A DNA stretch of 64,000 bases from contig NZ_VUMV01000004.1 of NCBI RefSeq assembly GCF_009696005.1, forward strand, positions 124,001 to 188,000. The letters run 5' to 3'. Origin of the DNA: Bilifractor porci. GTDB taxonomy: Bacteria; Bacillota; Clostridia; Lachnospirales; Lachnospiraceae. Both the position numbers and the translations under genes were made by a program. Below, piece by piece: positions 33,803 through 45,492 of this stretch (position 1 is its first letter; each line of letters opens with the position of its first letter). The notes beneath the pieces are model-generated. The model saw only the letters and a list, made by a program, of their open reading frames with translations, was not told where the DNA came from and searched no databases.

Positions 33803-34138
33803 TCACTTTTTACTCTCCGGATCAATACCATTAAAAACACGGTAGAACAGCTCCAGCGACTCAAACAGCTCCCTGTTTTTCTCCTGCATCTCCTTAATTT
33901 TCAGCTTCGCGTTGATATCATCGTAGGTTCCGTCCACCTCGTCCGCCTCCGTGCGGAGCCGGAGATTTCCCTCATTATCGTATTCGACGGTGAGAATTCC
34001 CCCTACTTCCGACGTGAAGAGGACGCAGGCAACCTTCAGCTCATCTTTTACTCTCTGAGGAAGAACGTCAAACGCCGGATTGAAATAAAATTTCTGTGTA
34101 TAGGCATTGGCTCCGCAGAGCACTACATAATCATCCAT
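33803..34138 (-). CDS. DUF6145-like conserved hypothetical protein
   Basis: A 111-residue soluble protein starting MDDYVVLCGANAYTQKFYFN. It resembles a short family annotated DUF6145 in Lachnospiraceae; I recall this family by its opening motif and cannot verify it here. The middle forms a beta-rich region (GGILTVEYDNEGNLRLRT) and the end is helical. No function is known. It precedes dusB and is probably co-transcribed with it. A 40-bp tandem repeat lies directly upstream of its leader. Confidence 0.7.
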   Translation of the reverse strand: MDDYVVLCGANAYTQKFYFNPAFDVLPQRVKDELKVACVLFTSEVGGILTVEYDNEGNLRLRTEADEVDGTYDDINAKLKIKEMQEKNRELFESLELFYRVFNGIDPESKK

Positions 34139-34180
34139 TTTTTCTCCTGTCCCGAAGTTTCCCCCGGTTTTTCTGTCCCA

Positions 34181-34420
34181 TGCGGAATCCGTCTTTTCTG
34201 CAGTGATACATGAAAGTCCGTGCAGGCTCTATATCTTCTGCATCAAAACATGGAAGCCCGTGCAGGCTCTATATCTTCTGCATCAAAACATGGAAGCCCG
34301 TGCAGGCTCTATATCTTCTGCATCAAAACATGGAAGCCCGTGCAGGCTCTATATCTTCTGCATCAAAACATGGAAGTCCACGCAAGATCCATATTCTTTG
34401 CAGCGGTGCAGAGACGTCCG
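34181..34420. repeat. 40-bp tandem repeat, about six units
   Basis: Four units starting TGCAGGCTCTATATCTTCTG at 34221, 34261, 34301 and 34341 are nearly identical at exactly 40-bp period. Degenerate units flank them at 34181 and 34381. Each contains an AGCC-N6-GGCT dyad. It fills the gap between birA (stop at 34437) and the DUF6145-like gene. Forty is not a multiple of three, so the plus-strand open frames across it, which show repeated peptides, are not likely genes. Confidence 0.93.
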
Positions 34421-34436
34421 TGTAAAAAACAGGATT

Positions 34437-35240
34437 TCAGACCGCGTATCCGTAAATTCCCCTGACCGAAACCTCGCCGGAGAAAACCGTCTCCACCCGG
34501 CCGTTATCCGCCCTTTTTACCAGAAGTTCTCCCCTGTCGTCTATCCCCAGCGCCGTCCCGGTAAACGGCGCGCGCGGATCCAGTACACGCACCTGTTTTC
34601 CCCTGTTGACCAGAATCTTCTGATAGGCTTCCTTCAGTCCTGTCATATCGCCGGTTCCGGCGAATACCCGGTAGTTTTCCGCGAAAGATGCAATGACCCG
34701 GCCGGCTGTCTGCTCCCTGCTCCAGCTGCGGCCTGTTTCCGCGGCAATCGAAGTGGCTTTTTCCCGGAGTTCTTCCGAAAAAGAAGTCATATTGACATTG
34801 ATGCCGGTGCCGATAATCACACTGTGGGAAACAGTATCCAGCTCGGTCAGGATTCCGCAGATTTTTTTTCCATTAACAACTACATCATTGGGCCATTTGA
34901 TCCCTGCATCCAGCCCTGTCCCGGCTCGAATCCCCTCTGCCACGGAGAGCCCCATGACAAGTGTCAGCATAGAAAGATTCTCCGGCGCCAAATCCGGCCT
35001 CAGAAGAATGCTGAACATCACAGAGGTACCGGCGGGAACCTCCCAGGATCTTCCCCGTCTTCCCCTTCCGGCGCTCTGATAATCGGTCAGATAAATGCCG
35101 CCGTCCCGCGCACCCTGCCTGGCTTCCTGCCTGGCCCAACTGTTGGTGGAATCCACGGTCTCAAGATAATGAATCTCCCAGCTCCCCGCTGTCCCGGACA
35201 GAAAGGCCGCCAGCTCTTCCGTCTTCAGCCGTGCGCCCAT
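34437..35240 (-). CDS. birA: Biotin-[acetyl-CoA-carboxylase] ligase without a DNA-binding domain
   Basis: A 267-residue biotin protein ligase. Catalytic motifs are VDSTNSWA near residue 30, GRGRRGRSWE near 58 (biotinyl-AMP loop), KWPNDVVVNGKKICGIL near 117 and GTGINVN near 145. Only 20-25 residues precede the catalytic domain, so the N-terminal helix-turn-helix of bifunctional BirA is absent and it should act only as ligase. Its start overlaps the argF stop by one base. Confidence 0.92.
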   Translation of the reverse strand: MGARLKTEELAAFLSGTAGSWEIHYLETVDSTNSWARQEARQGARDGGIYLTDYQSAGRGRRGRSWEVPAGTSVMFSILLRPDLAPENLSMLTLVMGLSVAEGIRAGTGLDAGIKWPNDVVVNGKKICGILTELDTVSHSVIIGTGINVNMTSFSEELREKATSIAAETGRSWSREQTAGRVIASFAENYRVFAGTGDMTGLKEAYQKILVNRGKQVRVLDPRAPFTGTALGIDDRGELLVKRADNGRVETVFSGEVSVRGIYGYAV

Positions 35241-36232
35241 CAGAAAGCTCCCAGTGTCGCGGCCATGACGGCCTTGATGGTGTGCATGCGGTTCTCCGCC
35301 TCATCAAAGACCAGGGACTGCTTAGACTCAAAGACCTCGTCTGTTACTTCCATATCATTCAAACCGTATTTTTCGTGAATTTTCTTCCCGATTCCGGTAT
35401 TCAGGTCGTGGAAAGAGGGCAGGCAGTGCAGAAATACAGCCTGGCTCCCCGCGTTTTTCATCACATCGGCTGTCACCTTATAGGGACTCAGATCCTGTAT
35501 CCGCTCCTCCCAGACGCTGTCCGGCTCTCCCATGGAAACCCAGACGTCGGTGCATATCACATCTGCCCCGCGGGTAGCCGCTGTCACATTTTCCGTAAGT
35601 GTAATGCTGCCCCCGCTCTCCTCCGCGTATTCCTCGCACTGGTCCACCAGCTTCTGATCCGGGAAGTACTTGGACGGCGCGCAGGCAGTATAATGCAGCC
35701 CCAGTTTGGAGCAGGCGACCATATAGGAATTTCCCATATTGTACCGGGCATCGCCCAGATAAACCAGGCGGATTCCTTTCAGCTGTCCGAAATGCTCCCG
35801 GATGGTCAGCATATCCGCCAGCATCTGTGTGGGATGATACTCATTGGTCAGGCCGTTCCACACCGGCACCCCTGCATATTTTGCCAGCTCTTCCACGATT
35901 TCCTGTCCGAATCCCCGGTACTCGATTCCCTCGTACATGCGGCCGAGAACACGCGCTGTATCGGCGATGCTCTCTTTTTTCCCGATCTGTGATCCGGACG
36001 GATCCAGATACGTTGTTCCCATCCCAAGATCATGGGCGGCCACTTCAAAGGAGCAGCGTGTCCTTGTGCTTGTTTTCTCAAAAATCAGAGCGACATTTCT
36101 TCCCCGGAGGGTATCGACCCGGATTCCCTTTTTCTTTTTCTCCTTCAAAAGAGCGGAGAGATCCAGAAGATAAGTAATTTCCTCCGGTGTATAGTCTTTC
36201 AGTGTCAGAAAGCTGCGTCCTGTTAAATCCAT
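35240..36232 (-). CDS. argF: Ornithine carbamoyltransferase
   Basis: A 330-residue enzyme making citrulline from ornithine and carbamoyl phosphate. The carbamoyl-phosphate motif [16 protein letters not shown] is near residue 55-70, HPTQMLAD near 132, and the ornithine loop HCLPSFHD near 270. Length is normal. No other arginine genes are adjacent, so the anabolic or catabolic role (arginine deiminase pathway) cannot be decided from context. It is followed by birA with a one-base overlap. Confidence 0.95.
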   Translation of the reverse strand: MDLTGRSFLTLKDYTPEEITYLLDLSALLKEKKKKGIRVDTLRGRNVALIFEKTSTRTRCSFEVAAHDLGMGTTYLDPSGSQIGKKESIADTARVLGRMYEGIEYRGFGQEIVEELAKYAGVPVWNGLTNEYHPTQMLADMLTIREHFGQLKGIRLVYLGDARYNMGNSYMVACSKLGLHYTACAPSKYFPDQKLVDQCEEYAEESGGSITLTENVTAATRGADVICTDVWVSMGEPDSVWEERIQDLSPYKVTADVMKNAGSQAVFLHCLPSFHDLNTGIGKKIHEKYGLNDMEVTDEVFESKQSLVFDEAENRMHTIKAVMAATLGAF

Positions 36233-36340
36233 CTGTATTTTCCTCCTCCTGATGCTTCCTCCGGCTCCGGAGATAAATCTCCTTCCGGACGGCTTTTGTC
36301 AGCCCTTCCTGTTTCCTCTGTTTCCCGGAAATTCCGCTGT

Positions 36341-36480
36341 TCTCTGTGTGCAGACAGTATCCATACCGTCCAATCCGTCAATGGTGTGGATCCCCGCCGC
36401 CCGCTGTACGCAGGCAGTGTCCATAACGCCCGGCCCGTCAATGGTTTGAATATCCCGCCGTCCTCTGCGCGTGGGCAGTG
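36341..36480. repeat. Degenerate 60-61-bp tandem repeat at the 3' end of the TrmH-type gene
   Basis: Blocks CAG(A/G)CAGT(A/G)TCCATA, CCGTCAATGGT and CCCGCCG recur with the same order at 36351, 36411 and 36472, about 60-61 bp apart. The third unit lies inside the last codons of the rRNA methylase gene (stop at 36438), so the repeat spans coding and non-coding DNA. Confidence 0.75.
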
Positions 36481-37235
36481 TAAAGCAGAACAGCGGCGGA
36501 TATCGCGGCATTGAGCGATTCCACCTGTCCCTCCATAGGTATCCTGATTCTACTGTCCAGCATTCCGGTCAGCTTTTCAGACAGTCCGTTTCCCTCGTTC
36601 CCGATGCAGAATGCCGTGCCTTCCGTGTAATCCTGATCCGCATAGCTCTGGCTGCCTTTCAGATGGGCGCCGAAAACACGGATTTTCTTTTCCTTCAGCC
36701 AGTGTACCGTCTCCTCCAGGTTTTCCTCCCGGCGGAGCGGAACGCGGAAGATCGATCCCATGGTGGAGCGAATCACCTTTGGCTGATACAGATCCGCAGT
36801 TCCGGTGCTGACGACGACCCCCGTCACTCCGGCAGCCTCTGCCGTCCGAATCATGGTTCCTACATTTCCGGGATCCTGCAAATCCTCCAGAACCAGTATC
36901 AGCGGGGCGTTTCCGCCTGCGTCCAGCAGGTCGTTCCTGGACCATTCCGGTATCTTTGCAACAGTAAGGATTCCCTGCGGCGTTTTGGTGTCACAGACCC
37001 TGCGGAACAGATTTTCTTCCAGAACATCATAACAGATCCCATTCAGAATGTCCGCATGTTCCCTGTAAAAGGACTCGGAAACATAGACATGCTCCCGAAG
37101 CATTGGGGGAATCTCCCGAAACAGACGGGTTCCCTCCGCGACAAAGAGACCTTCTTCCCTGCGGATTTTTGCTTTGGAATTCAGCGCCCGTATTTTTTTT
37201 ACCTGTACATTGGATGCAGATGTAATCATTTCCAT
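36438..37235 (-). CDS. TrmH/SpoU-family RNA methyltransferase
   Basis: A 265-residue SPOUT methyltransferase that 2'-O-methylates rRNA or tRNA with S-adenosylmethionine. The N-terminal RNA-binding part starts with MITSASNVQVKKIRALNSK. The SPOUT motifs are LILVLEDLQDPGNVGTMIRT, IRSTMGSIFRVP and FCIGNEGNGLS...IPMEGQVESLNAA. I start at ATG 37235 (GGGAG five bases upstream); an ATG two codons later is also possible. The last 13 residues come from the tandem repeat that follows. The exact RNA target is unknown. Confidence 0.88.
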   Translation of the reverse strand: MEMITSASNVQVKKIRALNSKAKIRREEGLFVAEGTRLFREIPPMLREHVYVSESFYREHADILNGICYDVLEENLFRRVCDTKTPQGILTVAKIPEWSRNDLLDAGGNAPLILVLEDLQDPGNVGTMIRTAEAAGVTGVVVSTGTADLYQPKVIRSTMGSIFRVPLRREENLEETVHWLKEKKIRVFGAHLKGSQSYADQDYTEGTAFCIGNEGNGLSEKLTGMLDSRIRIPMEGQVESLNAAISAAVLLYTAHAQRTAGYSNH

Positions 37236-37375
37236 AAATACTCCCGGATATTCTGCGGCTGTGCCATGCCGTTCCGCCGCAACTGTCTTCTGAACTCTGA
37301 TGACCTGCAACACTTCCGCAAGCCCGGCATCTCAAGCGTTCCGCCACAGCCACCCACTGAATCTCCGCCGACAGC

Positions 37376-37430
37376 AAAACCGCCGGCAAACAGGCACCGG
37401 CATTGCAGCCCGTGCAGCCTGCTTGCCGGC
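37376..37430 (-). terminator. pfkA terminator
   Basis: In minus-strand RNA GCCGGCAAGCAGGC (37417-37430) pairs with GCCTGTTTGCCGGC (37382-37395), complete with one G-U pair, then GGTTTTGC. The 273-bp gap 37236-37508 contains nothing else recognisable. Confidence 0.65.
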
Positions 37431-37508
37431 GGCACTTATACTGTTCTGATTCTTCTCCTGCCCGGTACAACAGACCGCATGTTTCCTGCAGGTCTCTGCC
37501 ATTCCTGT

Positions 37509-38507
37509 TCAGTCTCGCATCACATAATTGTAGGACAGAGATTTGGCCAGCTCCACTTCGTATTCGGACAGTGACTTCTTCATGGAAAGAGCTTCGTTGA
37601 TATCAAAGTCTACGAACTCTCCGTTTTTGTAGGCGACAACCCTTTTTGTCTTTCCCTGAAGCAGAAGGTCTACCGCGTAGGCGCCCATAATGGTCGCGTA
37701 CATACGATCCTTGCAGGTAGGGCTCCCTCCCCGCTGCATGTGACCCAGGATGGTCGCCCTGGTCCCGATTCCCGTAGCGGCCTCAATACGTTTTGCCATA
37801 GCCTGAGAATGACCGATTCCCTCCGCATTTATGATAATGTGGTGCTTCTTTCCTTTTTTCCTTGTCTCAATAATATGATTAATAATCTGCTGCTCGTCAT
37901 AATCATATTTTTCCGGGAGCAGCACATCCTCTGCGCCGGAGGCGATACCGCACCACAGTGCGATATATCCGGCATTCCGTCCCATAACCTCAATAATACT
38001 TACCCGCTCATGGGAAGTAGAGGTATCTCTTACCTTGTCAATCGCCTCCATGGCGGTATTTACTGCTGTATCGAATCCGATGGTATATTCTGTGCAGGCA
38101 ATATCCAGGTCGATGGTTCCCGGAATGCCGATGGTATTGATTCCCAGGTTAGCCAGCTTCTGTGCTCCGGCAAAAGAGCCGTCGCCGCCGATCACGACCA
38201 GTCCCTGGATGCCATGCTTTTTACAGGTGGCTGCTGCCTGCTGAAGACCTTCCTCGGTTCTCATTTCCGCGCAGCGGGCTGAGAGAAGAATCGTACCGCC
38301 CTTTCCGATAATATCGGAGACGTCTCTGGCACCCATATCCACGATCTCTTCGTTTATCAATCCCTCATAGCCCTTCAGGATCCCCTTGGCTGTCAGACCT
38401 TTTCCGACCGCCCTGCGGACCACTGCACGAATGGCCGCATTCATGCCCGGAGCGTCCCCGCCGCTAGTCAGAACACCGATGGTCTTGATCTCATTTTTCG
38501 CTGCCAT
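37509..38507 (-). CDS. pfkA: 6-phosphofructokinase, ATP-dependent type
   Basis: A 332-residue enzyme phosphorylating fructose 6-phosphate. Motifs are GVLTSGGDAPGMNAAIRA near 11-28, VVIGGDGSFAGAQ near 100 (Gly after GGD, ATP type rather than the Asp of PPi enzymes) and MGRNAGYIAL near 170. The catalytic motif reads PGTIDLDIACT; most family members I know have TIDND, so the Asn between the two Asp residues is Leu here. Both aspartates are kept. It has its own promoter and terminator. Confidence 0.93.
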   Translation of the reverse strand: MAAKNEIKTIGVLTSGGDAPGMNAAIRAVVRRAVGKGLTAKGILKGYEGLINEEIVDMGARDVSDIIGKGGTILLSARCAEMRTEEGLQQAAATCKKHGIQGLVVIGGDGSFAGAQKLANLGINTIGIPGTIDLDIACTEYTIGFDTAVNTAMEAIDKVRDTSTSHERVSIIEVMGRNAGYIALWCGIASGAEDVLLPEKYDYDEQQIINHIIETRKKGKKHHIIINAEGIGHSQAMAKRIEAATGIGTRATILGHMQRGGSPTCKDRMYATIMGAYAVDLLLQGKTKRVVAYKNGEFVDFDINEALSMKKSLSEYEVELAKSLSYNYVMRD

Positions 38508-38546
38508 GATTTATCCTCCATACACGTTTGATCCCATTCGAATAGC

Positions 38547-38575
38547 ATTTTAATGCATTTATCTGTGCTTTTCAA
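38547..38575 (-). promoter_or_regulatory. pfkA promoter
   Basis: TTGAAA (38570-38575), 17 bases and TAAAAT (38547-38552) on the minus strand, placed between the dnaE stop and the pfkA start. Confidence 0.8.
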
Positions 38576-38582
38576 TGTTCAT

Positions 38583-42032
<3,450 letters not shown>

Positions 42033-42052
42033 GTCACTCCGTCCTGTTCCGG

Positions 42053-42150
42053 TAAATCATTCTCCATCTGCTTTCCGGATTGTCCCCGCAAATGAATCTC
42101 CATCCGCTTTCCGGATTATTTCCTTAAACATCTCCGTCTGCTTTCCGGAT
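42053..42150. repeat. Three 34-36-bp repeats overlapping the end of the CvfB-like gene
   Basis: TCTCC(A/G)TC(T/C)GCTTTCCGGAT occurs at 42061-42080, 42097-42116 and 42131-42150. The third copy lies in the last codons of the CvfB-like gene (stop at 42124) and the other two fill the 91-bp gap before dnaE. Confidence 0.8.
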
Positions 42151-42975
42151 ACATCCGTCCAGCAGGACAATTTTCCCTTCCTTCAGCAGATGGCCGACTG
42201 CCCTCTTAAATGCCGCCTTGGAGATTCCGAATTTCTCGCGGATCTGTTCCGGCGACACCTTGTCATCAAAAGGAAACTCCCCTCCGGCCTGTTCCAGCTC
42301 CCGGAAGATCTGTTCCGCGTCTGTATCCATCTGAAGGTAGGATTTTTCTCTGGCCGAAACCGTCAGCTTTCCATCCTCCCTCACCTTAGTCACCCGCACC
42401 CGGATGACCTGGCCGGGCTTGTAATTTCCCTGCGCTTCCTGCCGGGGGATCATCGCCGAGTACTTATCCTCGACGGCGAGAAAAACCCCGAAATTTTCGC
42501 TGATCTCATAGACCCTGGCTTCCAGAACGGCGCCCGGCAGATAGGGGGAATCCGTTCTCAGATACGGGTACAGCTTCATGGTGGCGCAGAGCCGCCCGCT
42601 TTTATCCACGTACAGGGCCGCCAGCACCTGATCCCCGGCCTTTACCCTGGCCGTCTGCTCATGGAAAGGCAGGAGCAGATCCTTCTCCAGTCCCCAGTCC
42701 AGAAACGCGCCGATCCGCGAGGTTTCCTTTACCGTCAGAAGCGCAATCCCCCCGACCTCCATCAATGGCTTCCGGGTGGTCGCTATCAGTCTGTCCTCCG
42801 AATCCCGGTATAGAAAAACGTCCAGCCTGGTTCCCGCTTCCGCGCCTTCCGGCACCTGCTTCGCAGGAAGCAGCACGGTGTTCTCCCTGGACTCCCCCGC
42901 GTTTTCCGCCAGATAAGCACCAAAGTCCAGTACTTTTACAATTTCAAGATTCTGTATACATCCGATCTTCAGCAT
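42124..42975 (-). CDS. CvfB/YitL-like S1 RNA-binding protein
   Basis: A 283-residue protein with several S1-like OB folds: residues 1-60, 65-130 (SRIGAFLDWGLEKDLLLPF, a classic S1 signature) and 145-215 (NFGVFLAVEDKYSAMIP), then a C-terminal winged-helix part (ISKAAFKRAVGHLLKEGKI). This order matches the CvfB family, linked to virulence-factor expression in Staphylococcus and to RNA binding. It precedes dnaE and is probably co-transcribed with it. The final residues are encoded by a small tandem repeat. Confidence 0.87.
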   Translation of the reverse strand: MLKIGCIQNLEIVKVLDFGAYLAENAGESRENTVLLPAKQVPEGAEAGTRLDVFLYRDSEDRLIATTRKPLMEVGGIALLTVKETSRIGAFLDWGLEKDLLLPFHEQTARVKAGDQVLAALYVDKSGRLCATMKLYPYLRTDSPYLPGAVLEARVYEISENFGVFLAVEDKYSAMIPRQEAQGNYKPGQVIRVRVTKVREDGKLTVSAREKSYLQMDTDAEQIFRELEQAGGEFPFDDKVSPEQIREKFGISKAAFKRAVGHLLKEGKIVLLDGCIRKADGDV

Positions 42976-43010
42976 TTTTTCTCTCCCTGTGTCTCTATCC
43001 GGGATTTTCG

Positions 43011-43096
43011 TTTCAGGATTCCCACTTCAAGATCTCCACTCCGGGCTTTCCGCCTCACGATTCCCACTTCAGGATCTCCGCACTAGGATTCCCTGG
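43011..43096. repeat. Short tandem repeat at the 3' end of the thioesterase gene
   Basis: GATTCCCACTTCA(A/G)GATCTCC occurs at 43017 and 43059 (42-bp period), and a shorter GATTCCC copy lies at 43087 in the last codons of the thioesterase gene. The units fill the gap to the CvfB-like gene. Confidence 0.7.
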
Positions 43097-43802
43097 AAAA
43101 ATCCGCAAGAAAGACTTCCTCTCCCTCGGGAGAATCCATCCTGACAAAACAGTGACTGTCCGCAATATGCACAATGGGAATCAGCACATCCCCAAGCATG
43201 GACTGTTTCCGGTATTCTACCCTGAGCCGCCTGATCTCCCAGTCGGAGGGCACCAGCTTCAGGGCCATCCGGACATACTGCCCGTTGTTGACGTGTCCGT
43301 TGATATCCAGGTGGTATTCCTGCACCGTGATGGGCCGCTGCAGGCAGCCGCCGTCCGGAAACCTTATTTTCCGTTTCCCCAGATCCTCATGGAGAGTCCT
43401 GTCCGGATATACGCCGTAGGCATCGGTCTGCTCCTGCGGGACACGGGCTGGCCGCATCTCCTGCATATCCATGAAAACCCAGTCCGAACTGGCGGCAGCC
43501 AGCAGCTCCCCTTCTTCGTTTTCCACGGAAAACTGGCGGGTCGCGATCATCCCACGGATCATCGTGACCCAGGTCGAAACGGTAATCTTTTCATTAAAAA
43601 CCGGGTATCGCTTTACCTTCAGCTGCAGTGAGGCGATGACCCATGCCCGGTGGTTTTCCCTGTTTTTCTGAAACCCGCACCCGGCCGCCTCCCCGTGGAA
43701 GGTCGCGCAGTCCTGCAGATAGTTGATCAGCCCGTAAGGCGTCAGCTTTCCGTTCTCATCAATCTCGCTGAACCGCACATGGCCGGAAAATGAATAAATC
43801 AT
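43083..43802 (-). CDS. Acyl-ACP thioesterase-like protein
   Basis: A 239-residue double hot-dog protein of the bacterial FatA-like acyl-[acyl-carrier-protein] thioesterase family. The two halves each carry a hot-dog pattern: residues 1-125 (VRFSEIDENGKLTPYGLINY, the usual opening) and 150-239 (EYHLDINGHVNNGQYVRMAL, with the Asn-His-x-Asn-Asn active-site segment). It would release fatty acids from acyl carrier protein. I start at ATG 43802 (MIYSFSG), with GGAGG 11 bases upstream. Its end overlaps a short tandem repeat. Confidence 0.86.
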   Translation of the reverse strand: MIYSFSGHVRFSEIDENGKLTPYGLINYLQDCATFHGEAAGCGFQKNRENHRAWVIASLQLKVKRYPVFNEKITVSTWVTMIRGMIATRQFSVENEEGELLAAASSDWVFMDMQEMRPARVPQEQTDAYGVYPDRTLHEDLGKRKIRFPDGGCLQRPITVQEYHLDINGHVNNGQYVRMALKLVPSDWEIRRLRVEYRKQSMLGDVLIPIVHIADSHCFVRMDSPEGEEVFLADFSRES

Positions 43803-43843
43803 AATTTTGTCTTCCTCCAGAAGTATTGTACACTGGGGCAAAG

Positions 43844-43871
43844 AAAAAAGCCATCACAACTCTGTGATGGC
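43844..43871 (-). terminator. tRNA-Gln terminator
   Basis: In minus-strand RNA GCCATCAC-AGAGTT-GTGATGGC is followed by TTTTTTCTTT, eight bases downstream of the tRNA. Confidence 0.9.
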
Positions 43872-43878
43872 CTGGTCG

Positions 43879-43950
43879 CTGGGCTACCTGGATTCGAACC
43901 AGGAAATGACGGAGTCAGAGTCCGTTGCCTTACCGTTTGGCGATAGCCCA
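43879..43950 (-). tRNA. tRNA-Gln (anticodon CTG)
   Basis: A 72-base cloverleaf on the minus strand. The acceptor stem pairs TGGGCTA with TAGCCCA, the anticodon loop is CTCTGAC (CUG anticodon, reading CAG), and the T arm has GGTTCGAATCC. The 3' CCA is not encoded. It has its own promoter and terminator. Confidence 0.95.
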
Positions 43951-43969
43951 ATGTTTTGCAACGAAGATG

Positions 43970-43998
43970 ATTATAAACGAGGGTATACGAAAATGCAA
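43970..43998 (-). promoter_or_regulatory. tRNA-Gln promoter
   Basis: TTGCAT (43993-43998), 17 bases and TATAAT (43970-43975) on the minus strand, about 20 bases before the tRNA. The rest of the gap to 44128 is AT-rich with small hairpins and no gene. Confidence 0.88.
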
Positions 43999-44128
43999 GC
44001 GTTTTTTTATTTTTTTGCTTTTCCCCTCTTCTGCCCCTTTTTGCTCTCCCGGCATGAGAGCCCGATCCGGGAAAATACCGGGCAGCTATTTACAAATTTA
44101 CAGGCAGATGCCCTTTGAGATCGTAAGC

Positions 44129-44803
44129 TTACAGAAACACCGCCAGGAGATTGACGCACATATGCGCGGCAATGCTGACCTTCAGGCTCCCGCTTTTTTC
44201 ATAGATCCATCCCAGCATCAGACCGATCACCACGGCATAGAGAAACTGAATCATATTTCCGTGATAGACGCCGAAAAGGACAGAGGACAGAAGCAGCGCC
44301 TTCTTTGTTCCCCAGTAAGCCCTGGCGCGCCGGTAGACCATGCCGCGGAAAATCATCTCCTCCGCGGGCGGCCCCAGAATGACCGTCGCCAGGATCAGCG
44401 GAACCGCTTTCTGACCATCAAAGGCTCCGGCCGCATTGATCCGGTAATAGCGGAAAACATTCTCCAGCCCGCTTCCGGTCAGCACGCTGCTCCATAAAAA
44501 ACCGGCCGCCGCAACAGCCAGGACTGCCAGCAGGACCTGCCACGCCTTCCATCTGCAAGAGCCGTATCCAAAGCGCATCTGGTCAGCCTGAAAGGCCTTC
44601 CGCATCAGAATCATCACCAGGGCATAGTACGAGGCGCTGAGATACAGCGGAAGCGCCCTGACTTTCTCTGTCAGCGCCTGGTAATTCATGATATTGATAT
44701 TAAGGGCAAAGGACGCGATGCTCATCCCCACGGCTGTTACCGCGATGATGCAGAGAAAAAAGAACAGCACCGGCTGAACAACATCCCAGATTTTATTTTT
44801 CAT
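44129..44803 (-). CDS. CPBP-family intramembrane metalloprotease
   Basis: A 224-residue membrane protein with about six to eight hydrophobic helices. The CPBP/Abi active-site motifs are present: PPAEEMIFRG near residue 150 (paired Glu and Arg), FGVYHGN near 180 (His) and AAHMCVN near 212. The family includes CAAX proteases and bacteriocin-immunity proteins. I start at ATG 44803, which follows GGAGG by six bases and overlaps the HAD gene end by eleven bases. The substrate is unknown. Confidence 0.85.
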   Translation of the reverse strand: MKNKIWDVVQPVLFFFLCIIAVTAVGMSIASFALNINIMNYQALTEKVRALPLYLSASYYALVMILMRKAFQADQMRFGYGSCRWKAWQVLLAVLAVAAAGFLWSSVLTGSGLENVFRYYRINAAGAFDGQKAVPLILATVILGPPAEEMIFRGMVYRRARAYWGTKKALLLSSVLFGVYHGNMIQFLYAVVIGLMLGWIYEKSGSLKVSIAAHMCVNLLAVFL

Positions 44804-45458
44804 CCGCTGCCTCCAGCAGAAAATCTTCCAGCTCACGGACCGTTCCGCAGATGCGGTCCGCGCCTGCTGCTTCCAGCTCCTCCCGGCTTCCATACCCGTA
44901 GGATACGCCCGCGGCGCAGATCCCGAAGGCATGCGCCCCCTCGATGTCGTATTTCCGGTCTCCGACCATAATTACCCGGTCTGTCTGGCCGGTATACCCG
45001 GACTGTTCCAGCGCAAACCGGATAATATCCGGTTTTTCCACACGGGAACCGTCCATGGCCGCCCCGAAAATGTAATCAAAGCAGGCATCGATCCGAAAAT
45101 GCCGCACGATTTCCCGCACAAACTGTTCTGCCTTGGAAGAAGCGATCCCGGTTTTCTGCCCCGCATCCCGCAGTCTGCGAAGCATCTCCGGAATTCCGGG
45201 ATAGACACTGCTCTCAAATTTCCCCACGGCGGAATAGCGCTCGCGGAAATAAGCAACAGCCTGCAGCGCCTGTTCCTCATTCATGCGGCACTGTTTCTTG
45301 AACTGCGGGATCAGCGGCGGGCCGATAAAAGGCGTCAGTTCCTCCAGCGGGACCTCCGGATAATTCATTTTCCGCAGCGCGTACTGCACGGACCGGGTGA
45401 TTCCGGGATGGGAGGCGGTTATCGTCCCGTCCAGGTCAAAAAGATAGAGCTTTGTCAT
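44793..45458 (-). CDS. HAD-superfamily phosphatase (phosphoglycolate phosphatase-like)
   Basis: A 221-residue HAD hydrolase. Motif I is YLFDLDGTI at 5-13 (Asp nucleophile and acid), motif II is TGIASSKAEQF near 110, the lysine follows in RVEKPDI, and motif IV is MVGDRKYDIEGA near 170. An alpha-helical cap lies between motifs I and II. Members of this subgroup hydrolyse phosphoglycolate, pyrophosphate or sugar phosphates; the substrate is not predictable. I start at ATG 45458 with AGGAG six bases upstream; 86 upstream codons in frame overlap argS and are not likely coding. Confidence 0.87.
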   Translation of the reverse strand: MTKLYLFDLDGTITASHPGITRSVQYALRKMNYPEVPLEELTPFIGPPLIPQFKKQCRMNEEQALQAVAYFRERYSAVGKFESSVYPGIPEMLRRLRDAGQKTGIASSKAEQFVREIVRHFRIDACFDYIFGAAMDGSRVEKPDIIRFALEQSGYTGQTDRVIMVGDRKYDIEGAHAFGICAAGVSYGYGSREELEAAGADRICGTVRELEDFLLEAADEK

Positions 45459-45492
45459 GTTCTTCTCCTGTGCGCACATGCTTTCCGGAATC

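Noticed and set aside
34181-34420. CRISPR array
   Set aside because: The units are directly adjacent with no variable spacers, and no cas genes are present.
34203-35378. Open frames on the plus strand across the 40-bp repeat, encoding repeated peptides
   Set aside because: The unit length is 40 bp, not a multiple of three, so each frame just cycles through the repeat. The frame also runs antisense to birA and has no ribosome binding site.
37509-38507. Pyrophosphate-dependent phosphofructokinase
   Set aside because: The GGDGS motif carries Gly where PPi-dependent enzymes have Asp, and GIPGT lacks the Lys of the PPi type.
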